DNA from: Spiroplasma endosymbiont of Clivina fossor | Lineage (GTDB): Bacteria > Bacillota_I > Bacilli_A > Mycoplasmatales > Nriv7 | Reading direction: 5' to 3' | NCBI RefSeq assembly: GCF_964031115.1 | Contig: NZ_OZ035006.1 | Span: 1,861,605-1,925,604, forward strand | Length of the DNA: 64,000 bases | Translations under genes and position numbers: made by a program | Shown here: in pieces, positions 11,162-22,110 of the stretch | Layout: each line of letters begins with the position of its first letter | Position numbering within the stretch: position 1 is the stretch's first letter | The notes under the pieces: generated by a model | Databases searched by the model: none | What the model saw: the letters and a program-made list of their open reading frames with translations, nothing else | Told to the model about the DNA's origin: nothing

Positions 11162-12229
11162 AGACTTCTTGCAAAATTAATTTAAAATATAATTGAATTG
11201 TTGTTTTTAATAAAAAGGTGGAATTTAAATGAAATTTAAAAAAAATAATCAAATAAGTGATAAAAATTTTTTAAGATTAACTGGTATTAAACATACTACT
11301 TTTAATAAAATGCTAGAAATTTTAAAAATAGAAGAATTAAAAAAGAGATTTCGTCGCGGAAGAACCAATAAATTATCATTAGAAAATCGTATTTTAATGA
11401 CTTTAGAATATTGAAGAGAATATAGAACTTATTTTCATATTGCAAAAAGTTATGATATTAGTGAAAGTAGTTGTTATAGAAATATCAAATGAATTGAAGA
11501 CACTTTAATAAAACACCCTAATTTTCAACAACTTACTGGTCAAAAATCACTATTAAAAGATTATTTCAAAGATAAGACTGTTATAATTGATGTAACTGAA
11601 AGCCAAATCCAACGCCCAAAAAAAGACAAAAACAGCACTACTCAGGAAAAAAGAAAAAACACACAATAAAAACACAAGTTATAATTGAAAAAGATAGTAA
11701 AAAAATTATTAGTTCTGATTTTTCTTATGGTAAAAACCATGACTTTAAAATTTTAAAAGATTCAAAAATTAAATTTTTACCAGAAACAACTGTTTTAGTG
11801 GATTTAGGTTATCAAGGCATACAAAAAATTAATCATAATGTTTTAATTCCTAAAAGAAAATCAAAGAAAAACCCTTTAAATAAAGAAGAAAAGCAAAATA
11901 ATGAGCGAATTTCAAAAATGAGAATTGTTATTGAAAATGTTTTTGCTATACTTAAAAAATTTAAAATTATTAGTGAAAAATATCGAAATCGTAGAAAAAG
12001 ATTTGCTTTAAGATTTAATTTAATAGCTTCAATTTATAATTTACAACTATTAGTTTAAATATATTTGATAATTTAAAATTTCAGTCTTTTTTTATTGTAA
12101 ATAATAATTTTTATTATGTTTTAATGACAAAATATTTGTAAAAATAATCTAAAAATTATTTTAATAACACTTTTATATTTATTTTAAATTTAAAAATTAT
12201 AATTATCATATTAATTTTGCAAGAAGTCT
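11162..12229 (+). mobile_element. IS5-like element, copy C
   Basis: Complete 1068-bp element. Left flank ATT and right flank AAT do not match, unlike copies D and E with perfect 3-bp duplications. This copy therefore also sits at a recombination junction: the left neighbour is an ISLre2 fragment and the right neighbour the sodA region. Confidence 0.95.
11229..12058 (+). CDS. IS5-family transposase, copy C
   Basis: Same two-frame transposase as copy B with the same A7 slip site; ORFA starts at 11229 and ORFB stops at 12056-12058. The protein is identical to copy B in both frames as far as I can compare, which points to recent spread and an active source element. Confidence 0.85.
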
Positions 12230-12246
12230 AATAAATTATTTAATAT

Positions 12247-12279
12247 AAAAAAGATGAATTCAATGAATTCATCTTTTTT
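12247..12279 (-). terminator. Terminator of sodA
   Basis: GATGAATTC pairs with GAATTCATC over a three-base loop, flanked by A6 on one side and T6 on the other. It can work on both strands; sodA ends 14 bases upstream on the minus strand. Confidence 0.75.
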
Positions 12280-12292
12280 ATTAAAATTAGTA

Positions 12293-12919
12293 TTATTTAG
12301 AATTATTTTTTAAATAAGTGTCATATAGTTTTTCAACTTCTTCTCAGTTAATAATGTCAAAAAATTTAGTTACATAAGTTTTGCGGTCGTTACGATAGTC
12401 AATATAATAGGCATGTTCTCAAACATCAATACCGATTAAAGGATAGGATTTTAAAAATCAAGGATTATCTTGGTTAAAGGTGTTAAAAATTTTTAATTTG
12501 CCATTACGATCAATTAATAATCATGTTCAACCACTACCAAAAACTTGTAAGGCAGCGTCACGCATTTTTTCTTGTCATTTTTCCATTGACCCGTAGGTTT
12601 CTTCAATGAGAGCTTTTAATTTACCATTACTAATTGGTTTGTCTTTGGCTAAGATACTAAAAAAGAAATTGTGATTAATTAATCCGCCACCAAATTGGCG
12701 AATACCAACATGGCATCATTCATGTGGTAAGGTTAAGTAGTCGCGCATTAATTGATTTAAATCGGTAGGTTGATTGTTATTTTCTAATTTTGCAAGAGTA
12801 TTATTTAAACCATCTTCATATGCTTTGTGATGTTTGTTGTAATGATAATCCATGGTTTCTTTAGATATAATTGGTTCTAGAGCATCTAACGAATAATTTA
12901 ATTCTTTTCTTTGAAACAT
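12293..12919 (-). CDS. sodA: Superoxide dismutase, Mn/Fe type
   Basis: A 208-residue cytoplasmic enzyme that turns superoxide into hydrogen peroxide and oxygen. The metal ligands are visible: the His in YHYNKHHKAYEDGL, the His in HEWCHVGI, and Asp and His in IDVWEHAYY. Length is normal for the family. The start at 12919 has a strong AGGAGG. Several Trp residues are coded by TGA at conserved positions. It stands alone, with its own terminator, divergent from the CPBP gene. Confidence 0.95.
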
Positions 12920-12946
12920 TTATAATTTCCTCCTTTTAATAAATTA

Positions 12947-12979
12947 ATTATATACACATATACTATAGAAATGTATAAT
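12947..12979. promoter_or_regulatory. Divergent promoter region, sodA and CPBP protease
   Basis: The 97-base gap holds two -10-like TATAAT boxes facing opposite ways: 12947-12952 on the minus strand toward sodA and 12974-12979 on the plus strand toward the CPBP gene. The -35 matches are weak for both. Confidence 0.4.
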
Positions 12980-13016
12980 AATTATATAAGAAAGTAAAAT
13001 GGAGTAAGGTTTAAAG

Positions 13017-14009
13017 ATGCATTCTGAAAGTTTTTCGCTTTCCCAACAATTAAAGACGCGTAAATGATATCGTCCACAGTATCAAGTTCCAAAAACTTTT
13101 GTTGATGATTTACAGGTTTATAATTATAAACTGTTTTCTAAAGTTAGTACTTGTTTATTTCTCATAACAGTTTTTGTTCTTCCAATAATTTTTGATTTAC
13201 TTCGGATTTATGTTTTAAATAATAATAACTATGTTTTTTTATTTTTAATTCTTAATTTAGTTTCGTATGGTTTTAGTTTTGGATGATTAATGGTTGAAGA
13301 AGATGCAAAAAAATTTATTAATAGTGGTGCTTGAGCAATTTATTTATTTGTAGTTTCCCAAGCAGTTAGTACGATTTTATTTGCTATTTTTATTAAAACA
13401 TCGCCATTATTTTATGAGCAAGTTGGTAATAAAATCGAACTTACGAATGCTGGTTATGCTCTTAGTTCTTTTATACAAAGCATTACTGGATTAGTAATAA
13501 TTTTTATAATTTTGTTTTTTAGTAAGCAGTTAGCAAGTAAGATTGGTAATACATTACTTTATAATGTACTATTAGTTGCTATTGTGATTATTATTTCTTT
13601 GTTAATTATTTTTCAAGTTACTGCTGTTTTTAAGTTTATTAATGATGCTATTGGTACTAAGAAATCTGCTAATCAAACTGAAATTGAAAAATCTTTAAGT
13701 AGTATTAGTGGCAAGATTGGTTTATTTATTATGGTTGTTATTACAGCACCATTATTGGAAGAATTAGCAACTAGGCATAGTATTTTTATGTTATCAAGAT
13801 ATCGTTGATTGGGTTTTTTTATTTCTTCTTTTTACTTTGCTTGAATGCATGTCCGCTTGGCTGGCGATATTCAAAATATTTTTAGTTATTTAGGTTTTTC
13901 TTTGTTGTTGTCGTTACTATTTATTTTTGGTCGTGAGAATGTAACATATTCATTTGTAATTCATTTAATAAATAATTTGATTAGTTATACAGTTTTGGTT
14001 GCAACTTAG
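13017..14009 (+). CDS. CPBP-family intramembrane protease
   Basis: A 330-residue protein with about eight membrane segments and a C-terminal CPBP (CAAX protease and bacteriocin-processing) domain. The motifs of this glutamic-type intramembrane protease family are visible: EE...R in APLLEELATRHSIF, the His in FAWMHVRLAG, and the last His/Asn in VIHLINN. The substrate is unknown; mollicute members have been linked to processing of membrane or secreted proteins, but nothing here fixes a target. The start at 13017 is preceded by GTAAGG. The downstream pseudouridine synthase begins 1 base after the stop, so they form an operon. Confidence 0.85.
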
Positions 14010-14010
14010 G

Positions 14011-14925
14011 ATGGTACAATTTGTTATTGATGAAAATGATGCTCATCAAACAATTATTAAATTTATGCGTAAAACTTTTAATACTGTTCCTTTACGATTA
14101 ATTTATAAATTATTTCGTTTAAAAAAGATAAAATTAAATGGTGAAGTTATTACTGATTTGAAGTATTATTTAAAACCTAATGATACGATTATTGTTTTAG
14201 ATAATTTAACTTTCAAAGATGAAGTAAAAAAGGAATTTGCTAGTCAAATTGCTTTAGCAATTATTTATGAAGACGAATATATTTTAATTGTTGATAAACC
14301 CCATAATGTTTTAATTCACCATCCTGTGGGTGATTGTTTAGATTTAGCAGTTCGTAAGTATTTGCAAATTAATAACAGTTATTCTTTTACTATTAGTCAT
14401 GTACATCGTTTAGATAAATTAACAAGAGGTTTAGTAATTTATGCGAAAAAGAAAATTGCTTTAAATATTTTTCATCAATTTTGAAATCAAAATAATATTA
14501 CTAAAAAATATTTAGCGTTATTAGCTACTAATAAGGAATTACCATTAGTTGTTAAAGGTTATATGTTTCAAGATATTATGCAAGGAAAAATGGTGTTTAG
14601 TCCTAAATTAGAATTGCCAAATTGTAAAGTAGCAGTAACGAAGTTTAAAATGTTTAAAAAAGTATTAAAGTTTAGTTGATATGAGATCCAACTGATTACG
14701 GGAAGAAAACATCAAATTAGAGCATCTTGTGAGTATTTAAAAACACCGATTGTGGGTGACATTAAATATGATTCTAAATATAATTTAAATGATCGTATTA
14801 TGCTTTTTGCTTATAAGTTAGAGTTTAAAAATTTACCGGTTCCTTTGGATTATTTAAATAATAAACAATTTGTTTTACCAGATATTGATAAGATATTAGA
14901 AATAAATAGCAGAGAAATTAATTAA
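14011..14925 (+). CDS. RluC/RluD-family pseudouridine synthase
   Basis: A 304-residue RNA-modifying enzyme that turns uridine into pseudouridine, most likely in 23S rRNA. An N-terminal S4-like RNA-binding region is followed by the catalytic domain with HRLDKLTRGLVIYAK, which holds the catalytic Asp, and by LITGRKHQIRA. The motif reads LDKLTRG instead of the usual LDRDTSG, so the exact subfamily is uncertain. The start ATG at 14011 follows the CPBP stop directly and uses AGG in the end of that gene; an upstream TTG at 13999 is possible but less likely. Confidence 0.85.
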
Positions 14926-14964
14926 GTTTGTGATAAAATGATTTAAATTAAAGGGGAATGGCTA

Positions 14965-16842
14965 ATGTATTCAACAAGCAAAAGTTTTTTTAATACACTG
15001 TTAGGAATTATTGGAACATTTTTAGGTTCAGTTTTTCAGTTTGTTCTTATTTATTTAATAATTAAATATTATGGGGCGAAGATGAATGGATTAGTACGAA
15101 CTATTATGGCAATTTCATTTACTATTGGTTTGGCTGAGAGTAGTTTAGGAATTATGGGAATTTTTTATTTGTATCATCCTTTAGCAAAGAAAGATTGAAT
15201 TACTGTTAATGATATTGTGGGTACGATTAAAAATAATTATATTAAAACGGGGATAATTTATTTATCATTAGTTGTTTTTTTAGGTTTAGGGTTTTCTTTA
15301 TATGCTTATTGAAATAATGTTAGTGAAACTATTACTGATGATGTTATTCAAGTGATGTCGTTTTGACAATTATGAATTATTATTATATCGTTGTCATTAA
15401 AAAATTTAATTTCATTTTTCATTGTTGGTGCTTATGAAAATTTAATTCAAGCAGATAATGGTAATTATTTTAATCGAATTGTGCATTTAACTTGTGATTT
15501 ATTAGTTTTTACAGGTGTTATTTTGTGAATGTGGATTAGTGCTAGAAATGGTAATCCCAATGCTTATTTACCATTTTTAGTTTATATTTTTCATGGAATT
15601 ATTAAGTCAATTTTAATTTATATTTATGTGAAATTAAAATATCCATGATTGCAAACTAAAGAGTGAACTAAAAATGATAAATTATTGCAAGAGAGTAACT
15701 ATGTTGCGGTTAAAAGTTATGCGGTAGCAATTTTTAATAATATTGATTTTGTTTTAATTGCTTTATTTATTGGTTTTCGTACAGCGTCAGCGTATTCCAT
15801 ATATATGACGGTGGCGATAAATATGAGAGTAATTATGTTATTATTTATTACTTCTTTTAAAGACTTTTTTGGTACATGAATTTCTTATCAAGGAAGAATT
15901 CGTTGGAATACATTTGTTAAATTTGAATTGTTTGCTTATATGGTGGCTGCTTTTATGTTTGTTGTGCAGTTTATTATGTCACCATATTTTGTTAATGGTT
16001 TATATGGTGAATTGAAGGTCCAAATGCTAGCAACTGTTAGAAGTTCTAGTAATCCAGAGTTTGAGAATATTGCGATTAAGACTATTTTTGATACCCCACA
16101 TTTATCGTTAATTTTTGCTATTAATTCAGCATTATTAATGATAAGTGAACCGGCGAGTATTTTAATTTATGGCGCGGGAAGACATCGTGAAACTACGAAG
16201 CATGCTTATATACAAGTGGTTATTAGTTTGATTATTAGTTTAATTTTAGGGTCAGTTTTTACATATTATTTAAAAGATGCACAGTTAACAATTTATGCTT
16301 TAGTATTATCAACAACTTTTGGGTTATTTTATCGTTGAATTTATAGTAGTAGTTATACTTGGAAGTATTTAACATATAATAGTAATGCTCGGTTTTGATG
16401 AAAGAATTTGGCAATTATTGTTATTCCAATGATTTTTTCAATTGTTATTGCTTATAAATTAATTTTTTCTAATCCTTATTATCAATTTGCTAACTATGAA
16501 CAATTATCGTCACAATTAGGAATTAAAGGAATTATAAAATTATTTATGTTAATTCTTGTTATTTCTGTTCCGGAGATTATGTTATTAGCAGCGATTACTG
16601 AACCTTTGCAGTTAATGGCGATATTATCACGAAGTTCATTAACTAATTGGATTATTGTTCGTTTAAAAAAACAATTGAAAAATAAAGATGATTTTTATAC
16701 AAAAGATGAATTGATCGCTTTTAATGATCCCGATAAAATTAAAGTTCATAGTATTGAAGCCGAAGATAAATTAAAAGATAATCAGCGAACAAATAATAAA
16801 AATAAGCAACAAGCAGTTTATACATTAACAAGTAAAAATTAA
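14965..16842 (+). CDS. Large polytopic membrane protein, flippase-like
   Basis: A 625-residue integral membrane protein with roughly 12-14 hydrophobic segments and a charged cytoplasmic C-terminal tail rich in Lys, Asn and Gln. The opening (SFFNTLLGIIGTFLGSVFQF, then a segment with GLAESSLGIMGIFYLY) resembles MATE/Wzx-type polysaccharide or lipid flippases. No catalytic motif is seen, so the call is by overall architecture only. The start at 14965 has AAAGGGG 9 bases ahead. It follows the pseudouridine synthase by 39 bases and precedes the broken EamA/DMT gene by 15, so all may be one transcript. Confidence 0.55.
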
Positions 16843-16857
16843 TTTAAGGAGAAAAAA

Positions 16858-18018
16858 ATGAGTTTACAAAAATTTAATGTTCATTTTACGAAGCAGGAGA
16901 GAGTTACTTACGGGTACAGGAATTGGTGTTATTTCAGCTTTTATGTATTCATTAGCACCGTTACTAATTATTTTTTTAGATACGCGAGCATTAAATAGTT
17001 TTATTTTAGCAACAGTGCAAGAATTTGTTTCTTGAATTTTAGTTGTTTGTCTTACTAATAAGCCATTAAAGTTTTTAAAACAAATTTGGAAAAATACTAA
17101 AAGTATGTTAGGAATGATTGTAATTATTGCTGGTATTTTTGGTGGTCCGATTGCACAAGTATTATATATTTTATCAATTCAATTAGCAGCCCAAATGAGT
17201 GCTACGGCAACAGTGTTAGTAAATATTGCTCCAATTTTTACGACTTTATTATCAAGGTTATTATTAGAAGAAAGATTATCTTTTATTGCTTGGGTTGGAC
17301 TACTTTTAACATCTTTAGCGGTTATTGGTTTAGAGTTATTTGACAAATTATTACTGAGTTTAATAAAACAATATTAAGTTCTGATCCTAGTGATATTCAA
17401 CCGTGAGTAAAAGCTACTTGGGCAATTATTTTGTCATTATTAACGGCAATTTTATATGCAATTGAATCAACAATTCTTCATTTTGCAATGAGTAAGTCTA
17501 AAAATAAAATTAATGAGAAAGAGGCGTTAATTTTAAAAGCGTTTAGTTCATCGTGGATAATGTTAATTTTTGTTTTACCAATAGTTTCGGTAATAGGTGG
17601 GGGTTATGGTTATGAAGGCTGAGTTCAATTTAGAATTTTTGGTGAATTGATGGGGTTAACATTTTTATTTATTATCATTTCTAGTTTTGCGATTGCAATT
17701 GGGCGAATTTTATTTTTTCGCAGTATTAAAATTTTAAATGGTTCTTATGGAATTGCTGCTCAATTGGTGATGTTGTTATGAACGCCATTGCTTTCTTTAG
17801 CAATTTTTGGTTTATATAAAGTTACTAATTGTAATTTTGGTATTATTCAATCTAATGTTTTAGATATGCAAATTAAAGATTTGTATTTGGGTGCGACGCA
17901 ATGAGAATATTATCTCTTTTTAGTTCCAGTGCTTATTGGATTAATATTGTTGCTTTTTAATGAAAAATTTTTAAAAAAGAATAAAGATGCGTGAACACCT
18001 CCAATGGAGTTGAAATAA
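16858..18018 (+). pseudogene. EamA/DMT-superfamily transporter, two frameshifts
   Basis: Pieced together, the frames give a transporter of about 385 residues with ten hydrophobic segments of the drug/metabolite (EamA) type: GTGIGVISAFMYSLAPLL in the first helix and IAPIFTTLLSRLLLEERL at the end of the first half. Frame one starts at 16858 (AAGGAG ahead) and breaks at the GAGAGAG run near 16898. The middle runs in the next frame to about 17360, where it returns to the first. The two shifts are opposite, so the start and end are in phase. As it stands no full protein can be made, unless the shifts are sequencing errors. Confidence 0.75.
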
Positions 18019-18056
18019 TATGTAATTAGTTCACAAGTTCACTTTTTTATATTTTT

Positions 18057-19207
18057 TTTTAATTTTGTCGAAAACTCTTGATAAAATAAAAAAAAATCAT
18101 CAACTTGATAATTTTAAAAGGCTTTTATGTAAAATTACTATTTTTATTTTAACTTTTTTATACATTAAAATATAATACCGCTGTTTGTTGGTTTGGAGTT
18201 AAACCCTTATGTTGATATTTTCATTTTCAGAGATTTAAATAATTTTGAATATTAGTAAAACCTAAACCATGATAATGAATTAAGGCTTCTTTAAGACTAG
18301 ATTGTAATTTACTGATTTTATTTAAGTTACGATAACTAGCTTCAGGATTAATTGTTGTTTTAGTTACACATAAAGTAGAATTTGTTTGTTTTGCTACTAA
18401 AAAATATAATTTTTGCATATCAGAAGTAATAATTGAATTTTCGTTAATTAATTCTTTGTTCATATTTTCAATAACTCATTGTTTTTGTAAACGTTTGGTG
18501 TTTGTGGATTTAACATAAATATTGTTATTGTTATCAATTGCCATTTGAATACAGCATTTAGTATTAGTTGCGAATGGGTCAAGGTGAATTCTTCGTGGAT
18601 CAGTTTTATATTTGAAATTTCCTTTATGGATTTCTTTAATAAATGTTTCATCGATTTGGATTTTACCAGATAATTTTTTAAATTTTAATTGGGTATTTTC
18701 TAATTGTTTTGATTTCATTAATTTTTGACGATTATATCAAGCAGTTTTTAATGTAGTTTTAATAAAACGAGAAATTGTTTTACTAGATTGCCCCAGCAAT
18801 GAAATTTGAATCAATAAATTTCATTGTTCATAATTTAAATGACTTCAATAAATAAAATGATTACGAAAAGCGTCAAAACTTGCACGACAATTTTTACATA
18901 AATATTTTTGTTTTCCTTCTGAATTATGTCCATTTTTAACGTAATGGTAAGATTCACATTTAGGGCATTTAAATACCTTGCGCTCTAAATTTTTGATCAA
19001 TTTCATTTAACCGTTTTTGTTTTTTTTTTATTAATTCTGCTTGTTGTTTGACTTTTTCATAAAATTCTAAAAATTGATCATCTGTTAAAGTATTTACTAG
19101 TTCTTGAATTATTTTTTCCATAATTATTATCCACCTCTATCATATTAAAAATATACCTAAAATTAAGTATATTCAATAAATATCAAGAGTTTTCGACAAA
19201 ATTAAAA
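18057..19207 (-). mobile_element. IS1595-like element, copy 1
   Basis: About 1.15 kb, bounded by inverted repeats TTTTAATTTTGTCGAAAACT and its inverse. The same element occurs at 27796, 28593, 44985 (fragment), 45133 and 63416. It stands between the EamA pseudogene and the left end of prophage I, next to long A/T runs that hide any target duplication. Confidence 0.85.
18158..19121 (-). pseudogene. IS1595-like transposase, frameshifted
   Basis: The protein has an N-terminal zinc ribbon (two CxxC pairs, CPKCESYHC and CKNC) and an ISXO2-like DDE domain with KIQIDETFI and ITSDMQKLY. Compared with the copy at 29743-30723, an extra A near 18971 breaks the frame just after CPKC, and three extra T near 19021-19030 add one Lys. 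The copy is therefore inactive. Confidence 0.85.
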
Positions 19208-19230
19208 AAAAATAACTGCTTCATTTATAT

Positions 19231-19739
19231 GGACGCATAAAGTTTTGTTAGGTAGGAAAAGATTTGAATAAGTATTAAGACAGTCAGCAATGATTGTCTT
19301 TTTATTTTATAAGATGTTAAAAATTTGTTCTTTGAAAATTAAATACAAGTGAGTTAATAATGTTGGTATGTATTAAAGCACGATAAATTGTGGGTGGTCG
19401 CCATAACCAAAAGAAGTTTACCAGTTAATAGATAACATCCTATTAGCTATAGCAATTTGTTTCGTTTTGCAATAAAAAAATGAATGGGTGGATTTCCTAA
19501 AAATATACACGCTATTAAATTAGTTCCAAGGGTAGGATGCGGATGTTAAAGTGTAGAAATTTCTATATAGGGATATACTAAGTTTAAAATTATTAAAATC
19601 TTTATCTAATTAAAAAAACAAAATTTACTAACAAAGCTTGTTAAACACTTAAATCTGCGATATATAAGTGTTTAAAAAACTAAGTTAACTAAAACTTAGT
19701 TAATATAACTTAGTTTATTCATAAGAAAGGTAATTTATT
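19231..19739 (+). other. Plectrovirus non-coding leader, possible replication origin region
   Basis: About 500 bases without a gene, conserved in prophage II. It contains a terminator hairpin (19279-19305), a small hairpin TAACAA-AGC-TTGTTA, the stem AAACACTTA/TAAGTGTTT, and three inverted AACTAAGTT-type repeats just before the first gene. Such structured regions carry the origin in filamentous phages; here this is inference. Confidence 0.5.
19279..19305 (+). terminator. Hairpin terminator in the prophage I leader
   Basis: GACAGTCA pairs with TGATTGTC (one G-T pair) over a GCAA tetraloop, then TTTTTATTTT. In a circular viral genome it would end the transcript coming around from the lipoprotein gene. 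The same hairpin is present in prophage II near 58145-58170. Confidence 0.65.
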
Positions 19740-20066
19740 ATGAAAAACATTGAAAACATTTTCTTAAATACTAAGAAATATCTTTTAAAAGAAACACAAA
19801 ACGCAATGCTTATTAAAGCACCAAAAATTCCATGATTTAATGAACAAATCGGCATTTGGTTTCCAAAGCGATTTGTTTATAAAGGAAAATATGAAAATTC
19901 AATTTGCATTGGAATAATAAAAGATAGTAAATATCAAGTAATTTCGATTAATCAAAAAGAAAAAGAAACCAAATTAATTAAGGGACAAGAATTATTAGGT
20001 TTTTTCATTGCCGAAAAAGAAAACAATAAAAAAGATACAAATTATAACTATTTTAAAGGAGTTTAA
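19740..20066 (+). CDS. Plectrovirus small conserved protein (first gene)
   Basis: 108 residues, soluble, no membrane segment or signal peptide. Conserved in prophage II (57381-57707) and III (32388-32720): MKNIENIF, then IGIWFPKRFVYKGKYENSI and a C-terminal LLGFFIAEKE. The function is unknown; position and size would fit a single-strand DNA-binding or regulatory protein, but no motif proves it. RBS AAAGGTAATTT. Repeats of the type AACTAAGTTA lie directly upstream in all three phages, so this gene probably has the main early promoter. Confidence 0.75.
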
Positions 20067-20068
20067 AA

Positions 20069-20290
20069 ATGAATATTGCGATTGGAATAATATTTACTAT
20101 TATTTGCATAATGTTATTGGCATATTTTGCTTATAAAATTTATGCCAAAATAAAAATGCGAATTAAATATAAAAATGCCATTAAAAATAATGCTGGTAAT
20201 TTCACGAAAGACGAAAAAGTATTTATTGCTCGCTTTGAAGAATGAGTTAAAGCTCCTAATTCAAAAGAAAATAACGCGGATAAAAAATAA
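20069..20290 (+). CDS. Plectrovirus small membrane protein
   Basis: 73 residues: N-terminal membrane helix (IGIIFTIICIMLLAYFAYKI), then a basic region and FTKDEKVFIARFEEW. Conserved in prophage II (57157-57378) and in III (33148-33360, where FTYSQRIFIAKF aligns). It starts 2 bases after the previous stop with AAAGGAG inside the preceding gene. Probably a minor virion or assembly protein; function not known. Confidence 0.75.
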
Positions 20291-20451
20291 TGTTTTGAGA
20301 AATTATTATGGAATTTTTAAAACTGTTTATTCCGATAGAAAAAATGCCTGCACAAGTTGCGTTTATTGCCGGTTTAATTATTATCATTACTTTTCTTTTC
20401 GCATTAATTTCAATTATGTATTTACCAATAAAAATGATTTTTGGGAAATAA
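20290..20451 (+). CDS. Plectrovirus small membrane protein
   Basis: 53 residues with one long hydrophobic helix (QVAFIAGLIIIITFLFALIS). The ATG overlaps the previous stop (TAATG), so translation is coupled; an internal ATG at 20308 is an alternative start. Homologues: 56996-57157 and 33370-33519. Probably a minor coat or assembly component by analogy with small inovirus membrane proteins. Confidence 0.7.
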
Positions 20452-20454
20452 AAA

Positions 20455-20685
20455 ATGACGGTAAATTTAAAAGAATTTAATTGAGAACAAATTAAACAAA
20501 CTTTCTGAGATTTATTTATTCAAATTACAACTATTCCGGCTCACATTACTGGTGGTAAAGAAATTGATTTAACCGAAACACCACTTTGGCTTTTAATAGC
20601 AAACATTGCTTTTTGACTCCTAACAGCGATTATGGTGTGATTTATTCTAATGTTACTTTGAAAAACAATATCAGTATTTAGATAG
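20455..20685 (+). CDS. Plectrovirus small membrane protein with conserved amphipathic N-terminus
   Basis: 76 residues. The block WDLFIQITTIPA followed by KEI(D/N)LTEXPLWLLIANIAFW is conserved in prophage II (56762-56992) and III (33525-33755); the C-terminal half is a membrane helix. Eight Trp residues, most coded by TGA. Starts 3 bases after the previous gene. Function unknown, probably virion-associated. Confidence 0.75.
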
Positions 20686-20696
20686 AGGCAAAAGTA

Positions 20697-20831
20697 ATGT
20701 CAAGAAGTTACATTGTGATGCATTCCCAAAGAAATTCAAAATTAATTAGGAAAAAATACAATAGTGTTAAGGTTAACCGTGGTTTTAACAAATTTAAGAA
20801 AAACTTTGAATATAAATGATGAATGTTTTAA
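20697..20831 (+). CDS. Small basic Arg/Lys-rich phage protein
   Basis: 44 residues, strongly basic (HSQRNSKLIRKKYNSVKVNRG), no hydrophobic segment. Position just before the coat gene and charge suggest a nucleic-acid-binding virion protein; this is inference. The prophage II homologue has a stop at codon 5 and could only start at Met8. No counterpart is seen in unit III. Confidence 0.6.
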
Positions 20832-20850
20832 AGAGAAAGGAGGTGATTAT

Positions 20851-21096
20851 ATGATTGGAACTTTCTTGGCCGATGCACCAGCAACAGCAGAAAAAATAAC
20901 AGCTAGTGATGCGATGACTAAATTATGAAATGCAATTATGACAGCGTTTACTAAAATGTGAGATATTATTGCTGTTAATATGCCACAAGTCGGTAACTTC
21001 TTTGCTGACTACTGAATCTTCATTTTTCCATTTATTTTGGCAATATTCTTTATTTGCTTTAAAATGTTTGAAAAATTACTTGGGGCAGTACGATAA
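20851..21096 (+). CDS. Plectrovirus major coat protein
   Basis: 81 residues with a negative N-terminal half and one C-terminal membrane helix (FFADYWIFIFPFILAIFFIC) followed by FKMFEKLL, the layout of SpV1 coat proteins that sit in the membrane before assembly. It has the strongest ribosome site in the phage (AAAGGAGGTGAT), as expected for the most abundant protein. Homologues: 56351-56596 (nearly identical) and 33771-34013 (diverged, same FKMFEKL ending). No cleaved leader is obvious. Confidence 0.85.
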
Positions 21097-21120
21097 GAAA
21101 AAAATAAAGTGAGGTGCAAG

Positions 21121-22104
21121 ATGAAATTTTGCAAATGAGTAATAGAAAAAAATAACCATTTTATTGAATTGAATCGCACCTCATTTTTAATTTTATGACA
21201 TTGGGGAGCAATTTGATACATTTACAACGGTTATTTTAAAAACATTGTAAGCTATTTATTTTTAGCGGGTTGTATTTTAATTTTCCTTTTTAAAATCGGT
21301 AATTTAACACAAATTAACAAAGTTATTAATTTCTTAAAAAACTCACCATTAAATATTGTTATTGGTTCATTAGGAACTGGAAAAACTGCTTTTCTAGTAT
21401 ACGCATCAAAATTATTAAAAAAGAAGAAATATCACATCGCATCAACCTTTCCATTACTAGAAACCCAAAAATTAAGTTTAGGACATATGGGATTGTTAGA
21501 CTTTGATTATCCGGTATTACCAGACAAAACCTTACTGTTATGAGATGAAACCAATTTATTTTTAGAAGGAACGGATTGGGAAAAAAATAATACCAAAAAC
21601 GAAGAAACCGGTATTCAAGAATATTTCGCTCTGGCACGCCATTTTGGTCATATTGTTCTCGCTAGTGGTCAAAGAGATAAACATATTTGAGTTAAAGTTC
21701 GTGATATTGCCAATAATGTGATTGTGGGCATTCGTAAAAAACCCGTTAATATTTTTCGTCCCTACTTAAAAGTCATCTATGGTACGTTTACGAGCATTGA
21801 AGAATATGAACGCTGAAGAAACACCTTAATTGATGCTAAAAATAGTAAAAAGGGTCGTCGCATTAAATATCGCGATATTCCTGAACTTGATATTTATTTT
21901 TTTAAACTAAAAATTCCTTTACCGATATTAAACACTTACAATTCTTTTTACCTAGCGTTTTTAAGAGATTACTTAAATGCAAAAGTGAATCCTGACTATG
22001 AAGACAAATACTATAATGACACAGCAATTGATTTAGAAGACTTGGAATATTTAAAAATGGATAAATTTAGCAAATTTTTAAGAAAAATGAAAGAAAAGGA
22101 ATAA
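21121..22104 (+). CDS. Zot/pI-like phage assembly ATPase
   Basis: 327 residues. Two N-terminal membrane segments, then a P-loop GSLGTGKTA (near residue 82), a Walker B-like LLLWDETNLFL, and HIVLASGQRDKHIW. This is the Zot/gene I family, which drives extrusion of filamentous phage through the cell membrane. Unlike inovirus pI, the ATPase domain follows the membrane segments. Homologues: 55340-56326 and 34045-35034. RBS GAGGTGCAAG. It lies directly after the coat gene. Confidence 0.88.
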
Positions 22105-22110
22105 TAAAAA

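Noticed and set aside
18460-18651. Overlapping minus-strand frame MKHLLKKSIKEISNIK in the IS1595-like transposase (repeated in other copies)
   Set aside because: Out-of-frame reading of the DDE domain; the in-frame sequence carries the known motifs.
21359-21637. Minus-strand open frame over the Zot-like gene (also 55810-56121 on plus)
   Set aside because: Antisense of the conserved ATPase domain in both prophages; explained by codon bias.
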